Assembly (NCBI RefSeq): GCF_918797505.1
Contig: NC_092793.1
Span: 88,052,411-88,116,410 of the forward strand
Length of the DNA: 64,000 nucleotides
Origin: Bemisia tabaci
Lineage: Eukaryota; Arthropoda; Insecta; Hemiptera; Aleyrodidae
Reading direction: 5' to 3'
Part shown: in pieces, positions 57,645 to 64,000 of the stretch
Layout: every line of letters starts with the position of its first letter
How positions within the stretch are numbered: position 1 is the stretch's first letter
Notes under the pieces: generated by a model
The model's input: only the letters and a program-made list of their open reading frames with translations
Database searches by the model: none
What the model was told of the DNA's origin: nothing
Program-made: the position numbers and the translations under genes

Positions 57645-59519
57645 CTAGGAGAATTCTCATACTTAGAAGGAGGTGTAATTTTTAATGATGAAAAGATAAT
57701 AGTTCCAATTTCAAGGAAACAGAAAATTTTAAAACTATTGCACACTGAACATCTGAGTAGTACTAAAACCACAGCCAAAGCACGTGAATTATACTATTGG
57801 CCAGGAATGAACTCTGACATAATTAACTTTATCAAAAGCTATGAGATGTGTGAAAAATCCCAAAAAGTAATAAGGTTGAACTTCTATTACCCATTCCTGT
57901 GCCTGATAATATTTTTGAGGTAATCGATTATTCTTAGACTTCGCGGAGGTAAAGAATGAGCATTTTCTATTATTAGTTAATTATTTCTCAAAATGGCTTG
58001 AAATTTTAAATTGACGGTGTAAGTTGGCATCACATAACTTCGTTCGTGACGTCGGAGATTTCCTGTCATATTTAAAGTATTTTTGAAACGGAAAACTACT
58101 CAACGGCAATTCTTTAAAACTGCCGTGATTTTTCTTCTCTCTGTGAAGAAAATTCTGCAAAAACTCCAAGGAATGATGTTAATTTGTTCTCCTTTAAAAA
58201 AATAGCATAGAGGCGGAGATTTTCAGACACCGCAAACGAGATCTGTGATTCCGGACTTCTGCCGCGCCGTCGAAATGTACCGTCGTATCATATTCATACA
58301 GTTATTAAAGCATTGAAACCTGTGTTTGCAACGCATGGTTTTCCACATAAAATTGTTTGTGATGATGTATTTTTTTATGAGAACAAAAAGAATTTTATGA
58401 CTATTTGGCACTACACAATTGTAAAATTGTCACTACAAATCCTAATTATCCAAAAGTATACGGAATGATTGAAAAATATGTACAGGTTGCTAAGAAACTA
58501 ATTTTTAAAAGCAAAGAAAGTAGACTTGATCTGGAAGATTTTTTATTCGAATATTTAAACATGACTGTCACGGGTATGAATGTCAGTGCTTCTAAAATTT
58601 TAATGAGTAGGCAGGCCACGACAGTGTATTACCCGTCTCACCAAAATCATTAAAATGAAAAATTTGTAACGTTAGAAATAAACTTGTCGAGAGGCAATCA
58701 GAAATGACATATAGGGACAATATGCATGCTCCTCGCGCCTCACAAAATTTTAAAGTAGGTGACAACGTATCAGTTCAAAGTGGGAACATTTGGGAAAAAG
58801 GTGTGATCTTAGCAGAAGCAGAGGCGCCCGGGTCTTACATAGTAGAGTGTGAAAAGGGGAAGTAAATACCTTAGAAACTCGTATCGTCTGAAACACTCCT
58901 AGACTACCCCTTTAAATACAAAAGCAGAGGTCCTCTCTAATTCATTTTTACTAGACATTGATGTTGAGGTCCTAAGAACTGAATATAGCTACCACCTAAT
59001 GGAGAGAACATGGCACAAAATGAGGTAGAGAATCAGCAGTTACAAGAACATCCTCCTGTCTTGGACAAAATTACACCGCCTGTTCGTCACCCAAAACAAA
59101 TCGAAATTTGCCCAAGCGGTTCACTAATTTCGTTATGTATTTTTATGTTTTAATTTGTGCTGAAAACTGTTATTTTCGACTTTTTCCTTTTTTTTTTTCT
59201 CTTGCAGTAGAGAATAAGAATTTATATTATGTTTTGAGCTTCACAGTACCTCATACCTATTTAGATTTTGTTTTCCATGACTTGTATGACTTGATTTAAT
59301 ATAGTTAACATGAAGTTAAACTTCATACCTTGTATGAAGTACAAATTCCCTCTCAAGTAGTTTACTTTATCTCATACGTAATCATTTACGTTTGTTTTCC
59401 TTCAAATATCATTACGTCAATCACATAATAGTTAACTCATAAGACTTTTTTTATTCTCTTCGGAGAAAGTAGCTCTCACAAGAAAAGTAGCACTTTTCAT
59501 GTATCCCAAAAAGGGGAGA
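57645..59519 (+). pseudogene. Decayed Gypsy pol, integrase region, split by a MITE
   Basis: A zinc-binding integrase segment (HTEHLSSTKTTAKARELYYW, then CEKSQ) is at about 57690-57870. Next comes a frame-shifted core fragment at 57890-58010, then the M1 MITE at 58012-58273. The core resumes at 58274 (KALKPVFATHGF...) and continues to a C-terminal segment near 58650-58880. Multiple stops and frameshifts make it inactive. It differs clearly from the intact Gypsy at 2927. Confidence 0.85.
58012..58273 (-). mobile_element. MITE family M1, copy 2 (reversed)
   Basis: 262 bp. It begins TGACGGTGTAAGTTG and ends CGCCGTCGA, and is the reverse complement of the 1157-1416 copy with about the same length. 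It splits the Gypsy integrase frame, dating the insertion after the Gypsy copy. Confidence 0.85.
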
Positions 59520-59733
59520 TGTTGTATATGGCAACACCGTTTCGATGACGTCACGTTTGTTCAGTTTTTCCTCTCCCTCTGAATACATATTGTTCATCAA
59601 GGCACACACACACGTGTTGATGTTATTTTCCTCTTTTTACACGTTGTAATGATTAGTGAAGCATGCTCCGTGCAAGACTTAGTCAAATAATTATCAGTCG
59701 TGTATTAATTAGGACAATTAGTCCATTTCTTTC
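59520..59733 (+). mobile_element. 3' LTR fragment of the decayed Gypsy
   Basis: A polypurine tract (AAAAAGGGGAGA, ending 59519) precedes TGTTGTATATGGCAACA. The LTR runs into (CTTT)n-rich sequence at about 59733, where the next retrotransposon train begins, so its own end may be truncated. Confidence 0.65.
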
Positions 59734-60373
59734 TTTCTCTCTTTCTTTCTTCCTTCTTTTCGTTCTGGTGTAAATGACCTTAGATGCTAAAGCACTGCTT
59801 TAAAATAAACTTATCTCACTACTACTGCTACTACTACTACTTTCTTTCTTTTTGTATTTTTAATGAATTTCAATTGTGAACACACAGAGGTGTAAATGGC
59901 CTGAGCTGCTAAAACACCTCTAGAAAATAAACTTATATTACTACTACTACTTTCTTTCTTTCTTTAAATTTTTCCCACAGCTATTTGATGACCCACTCAA
60001 ACTGCCCTGCTTGTACTTCTTGTCCAAATTCCCCCTTAACAGTAGACCATGTCCTTATAAGTTGTCCACTTTATAAAGAAATCCGAAAACGTTTTTTTCC
60101 CTGCCCCTTACCCTCTCTTAAAAATCTACTTCTGAATACTCATCCTGTAAAACTTTTTGAATTTATGCGCTCCACCAAACTCAAAATTCAACCTTTCCTC
60201 TCAACCATTTTGTATTTTTACTAAATTTCAATTGTGAACACACAGAGGTGTAAATGGCCTGAGCTGCTAAAGCACCGTTTGAAAATAAATTTATATTACT
60301 ACTACTACTTTCTTTCTAGAAAATAAACTTATATTACTACTACTACTACTTTCTCTCTCTTTCTCTCTCTCTA

Positions 60374-60429
<56 letters not shown>

Positions 60430-60441
60430 AATTGTGCAAAG

Positions 60442-61500
60442 ATGAAATCGTTTAATACATTTCCTGAAACTTTCAAGGAACTACTTACATTCAAAAACCA
60501 ATTGTATCTTTCTGTTTTCAGGTTTTCTAATTTTAATGATGTGTTAAAATTTAAAAAACCTATTTTCCCTTTTTGGCAGTCGTTACCTACAGAAAATGTC
60601 TTAAATGTTCCGGTTATTGCAAAAGCTAATTTATCTCAAGCTGAAATGAGACAGAACTTTCTCTCAGTCATTGGCTCTCATGCTGAACACAAGCCATTCT
60701 ATACTGATGGATCTAAAACTGTTAATTCTACTGCATGTGCTTTCAGTTGCGAATCGAACGAAACATACTCTTTTCAATTATCACCAGTCACATCTATTTT
60801 TACAGCCGAGGCTCTAGCTATCTCCAAAGCCTTACATTATGTCCATAATACAAACTGTAAACAATCAATTATTTGTTCAGATTCATATAGTGTACTAAGT
60901 GCTTTAGGTAACCCCAATAATCCTCACCCAATCCTTACTCAGATCCAAAATCTAGTCTTTACCCTTATATCTAAAAATTTCTCTATCCTGTTTTGTTGGT
61001 GCCCAGGACACGTTAATATTCCAGGCAATGTTCGAGTAGATTCTGCGGCCAGGGAGTCTAGCCTTTCAATTGGCCCCTTCGTGAAGGGATCGGTTACCTC
61101 TACAGATCTGTTTCTAGATATAAAAGGAAAAATTCTCCACCAGTGGGTAACTGAGTGGGAGCATTCCACCGATGCCAAATGCCCCCCTGCATTGCCTACT
61201 TCAACTTCATCTCAAAACTTTCATTTGACTCGACTCCAACAAGTAGTCCAAACTAGATTGAGAATTGGTCACACAAATTTTTCCCACAGCTATTTGATGA
61301 CTCAATCAAACCGCCCTGCTTGTACTTCTTGTCCAAATTCCCCCTTAACAGTAGATCATGTCCTTATAAGTTGCCCACTTTATAATGAAATCCGGAAACG
61401 TTTTTTCCCCTGCCCCTTACCCCCTCTTAAAAATCTACTTCTGAACACTCATCCTGTAAAACTTTTTGAATTTATGCGCTCCACTAAACTCAAAATTTAA
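60442..61500 (+). CDS. Non-LTR retrotransposon ORF2 C-terminus: RNase H and zinc knuckle
   Basis: The longest copy in the train keeps 352 codons of the ORF2 C-terminus. RNase H active-site residues are in place: D89 (FYTDGS), E123 (TAEALAI), D147 (CSDSYS), and D200 after CPGHVNIPGN. A C-terminal C-x2-C...H...C motif (C294, C297, H306, C311) follows. This arrangement is typical of the I/Jockey/R1 group. The upstream endonuclease and RT are missing: the copy begins right after (CTTT)n near 60430. A shorter copy encodes only the last part at 59985-60224, and another lies at 62178-62335. Confidence 0.85.
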   Translation: MKSFNTFPETFKELLTFKNQLYLSVFRFSNFNDVLKFKKPIFPFWQSLPTENVLNVPVIAKANLSQAEMRQNFLSVIGSHAEHKPFYTDGSKTVNSTACAFSCESNETYSFQLSPVTSIFTAEALAISKALHYVHNTNCKQSIICSDSYSVLSALGNPNNPHPILTQIQNLVFTLISKNFSILFCWCPGHVNIPGNVRVDSAARESSLSIGPFVKGSVTSTDLFLDIKGKILHQWVTEWEHSTDAKCPPALPTSTSSQNFHLTRLQQVVQTRLRIGHTNFSHSYLMTQSNRPACTSCPNSPLTVDHVLISCPLYNEIRKRFFPCPLPPLKNLLLNTHPVKLFEFMRSTKLKI

Positions 61501-61944
61501 CCTTTCCTCTACCCTTACTCTTACCCTTACCTTTTGTCTCTTTATATTACTACCCTTTTATATTTTTAATGAATTTCAATTGTGAACACACAGAGGTGTA
61601 AATGGCCTGAGCTGCTAGAGCACCTCTAGAAAATAAACGTATATTACTACTACTACTTAATTGTGAACACACAGAGGTGTAAATGGCCTGAGCTGCTAAA
61701 GCACCTCTAGAAAATAAACTTATATTACTACTACTACCACTTTTTTTCTTTATTCTTTAAACTTATATTACTACTACTTTCTTTCTTTCTTTAGGTGTAA
61801 ATGGCCTGAGCTGCTAAGGCACTTCTAGAAAATAAACTTATATTACTACTACTACTACTTTCTTTCTTTCTTTCTTACTGAATTTCCACTGTGAACACAC
61901 AGAGGTGTAAATGGCCTAGGATGCTAAAGCACCGCTTGAAAATA

Positions 61945-62176
<232 letters not shown>

Positions 62177-62745
62177 CCCCTTAACAGTAGATCATGTCCT
62201 TATAAGTTGCCCACTTTATAATGAAATCCGAAAACTTTTTTTCCCCCTGCCCCTTACCCTCTCTTAAAAATCTACTTCTGAACACTCATCCTGTAAAACT
62301 TTTTGAATTTATGCGCTCCACCAAACTTAAAATTTAACCTTTCCTCTACCCTTACTCTTACCCTTACCTTTTGTCTCTTTATATTACTACCCTTTTGTAT
62401 TTTTAATGAATTTCAATTGTGAACACACAGAGGTGTAAATGGCCTGAGCTGCTAGAGCACCTCTAGAAAATAAACGTATATTACTACTACTACTTTCTTT
62501 CTTTCTTTAGAAAATAAACGTATATTACTACTACTACTACTTTCTTTCTTTCTTTCTTTCTTTTTCTTTGAATTTAGCACCTCTAGAAAATAAACGTATA
62601 TTACTACTACTACTACCATTCTAGAAAATAAACGTATATTACTACTACTACTACCATTGTAAACTCACAGAGGTGTAAATGGCCCTAGATACTAAAGCAC
62701 CGCTTGAAAATAAACTTATATATTACTACTACTACTACTACTTTC

Positions 62746-63142
62746 TTTTTTTTTCTTTAGGAGCATAAAATGACGAAAATTTTTTTTGTTCTTTTTTAAC
62801 TGACCCCTTTTTATTGGCTAATATTATAATACAACATGCATCACAATCTATAAATAATGAAATGAATAAAGTAGAAAAAGGAAAACTGTATAAATAGAGA
62901 CGGAAATGATAATGCATTCTTCGTCAGTGGTGTCCAAGCCGGAATCCACCCTAGGGCATGCATCGGCGAAATGACGAAAGTAAAATAAAAATATCAGATT
63001 ATAAAATTCTAAGACACATTTATATTTAGTGCCACAAAAATCCCTTGTGAAGTATTTTCGACTTTTAACAAAATCGCAGATTATTTGAATGCCCTATTGC
63101 AATCTTAAACCTACATGATGAATAAATTCATTGTAATTCCAG
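62746..63142. other. Unassigned intronic sequence
   Basis: No gene or recognised repeat between the retrotransposon train and dynein exon d. Confidence 0.4.
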
Positions 63143-63292
63143 AGTGACACAGAAAATGACATACCTATGCAAAGACATCGGACAAAATTCTACCATTTTC
63201 ATCGCTGTGTTATTACGATCATGACCCACCAGTTGCAAATGCTTTGCCTGACTTCTCTATCTGAAGTAACTGATTTCCTCACAAACATGCAG
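63143..63292 (+). CDS. Axonemal dynein heavy chain, exon d
   Basis: 150 nt (50 codons, phase 0), acceptor GTAATTCCAG|AGTGAC and donor CATGCAG|GTAAAA. It encodes RHRTKFYHFHRCVITIMTHQ, then LQMLCLTSLSEVTDFLTNMQ, matching the dynein-tail segment that follows exon c's WYPAIHQILSL. Confidence 0.85.
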
Positions 63293-63493
63293 GTAAAATA
63301 TAATCACACTAACTTCACCTAGCCTGGCTGACAAAGTTTTTCTATAAGAAAGACTGAGAGTGGTCTCTGAGACCCCCATATAGGATACCCACATTGCAAT
63401 TTTGCTTTTCATGAATTTTTTTTAAAGTTTCCGCGTCCCAGCAACGGGTATATAGCCTCATATGACTCCCTACCTTTAAACTCGAATCTCAAT

Positions 63494-63810
63494 CCCAAGT
63501 AGCAGAGGTTGCAACAACTTGCAACGAAATCGTTTGATTCTTGCAACTAATAGATTGGTGTCCAGATTGCCTACTCTCTCCCCCAAAGGAGCTATCATTG
63601 TTGGAACTAGTTGCAATTAAGTTGAAACATGTTTCAACTTTAAAGTATTGGTGGTTGCCTATCTTTAGATTTTAAACAATTTTGGTTCAGCAATTTTGCA
63701 ATCTCAGCAGGTCGCAACTTTGTCTTCCGACCAGATCGCCGAAAATCGGCACTTATCGACCAATAGTTGATCGAAAGTTGCAACTTTTACACTGAAAAAT
63801 ACTACTTGGG
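63494..63810. mobile_element. CCCAAGTAG MITE (family M5), copy 3
   Basis: CCCAAGTAG at the left faces CTACTTGGG at the right, with AT on both sides. Internal GTTGCAAC/GTTGAAAC motifs are numerous. It lies 200 bp after dynein exon d. Confidence 0.8.
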
Positions 63811-64000
63811 ATGTGAGGAGGACAATTGGTAGCCGTTTGGAACGCCGTCTGTAAGAACATTTATCTTCAGGGGGGAAGAGGGACTTTCGTTGGAAGAGAA
63901 ACAAATACTCGAAGGGCAGCGAAGGATTTCTAGGGAGGGAGGGGGGGGGGGGGTTGGAGGTTTTTTAGGGGTGGAGAAACTTTTTTAGAGGTAGAGAAGG

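Overview
The window looks like nuclear DNA of an insect. It is intron-rich and AT-rich, it carries spliced host exons (an axonemal dynein heavy chain), and it is packed with Gypsy, Copia, THAP/P-type, hAT, Harbinger-like, Transib-like and non-LTR elements plus tRNA-derived SINE-like units. A hemipteran such as a whitefly is my guess from the overall TE style, not something the sequence proves. There are no bacterial operons, CRISPR arrays or rRNA genes.

Layout. 1-2.9 kb: a 569-bp foldback palindrome and two MITEs. 2.9-6.75 kb: the 3' part of a Gypsy retrotransposon (intact RT/RNase H/integrase frame, then a 500-bp array of 16 copies of a GGCG-ATTAA-CGCC motif spaced about 31 bp, then a polypurine tract and 3' LTR). 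6.75-12.6 kb: mostly unassigned sequence with a MITE, a duplicated 300-bp block and a possible exon. 12.6-16.2 kb (minus strand): a nearly complete P-type THAP transposase broken by one stop and one frameshift. 17.6-31.5 kb: a nested transposon landscape with several exact target-site duplications, including a three-deep nest. 33.96-37.18 kb: an unrecognised 1,073-codon cysteine/lysine-rich ORF. 39.2-44 kb: a Copia relic, foldbacks and repeats.

45-63.3 kb (plus strand): four consecutive exons of an axonemal dynein heavy chain tail (44990-45271, 51025-51251, 55354-55507, 63143-63292). Reading frame is preserved across all junctions, and the large introns are filled with transposons: a Transib-like element with an RSS-like terminus, two hAT-type elements, foldbacks, a decayed Gypsy copy split by a MITE, and a 3-kb train of about 14 5'-truncated non-LTR 3' ends, most of them between (CTTT)n and (TAC)n tracts.

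Most relationships were established by aligning the window against itself by eye: same-family copies, inverted arms, TSDs, splice sites and phase. Family names for elements without transposase ORFs rest on terminal motifs and TSD length and are inferences.
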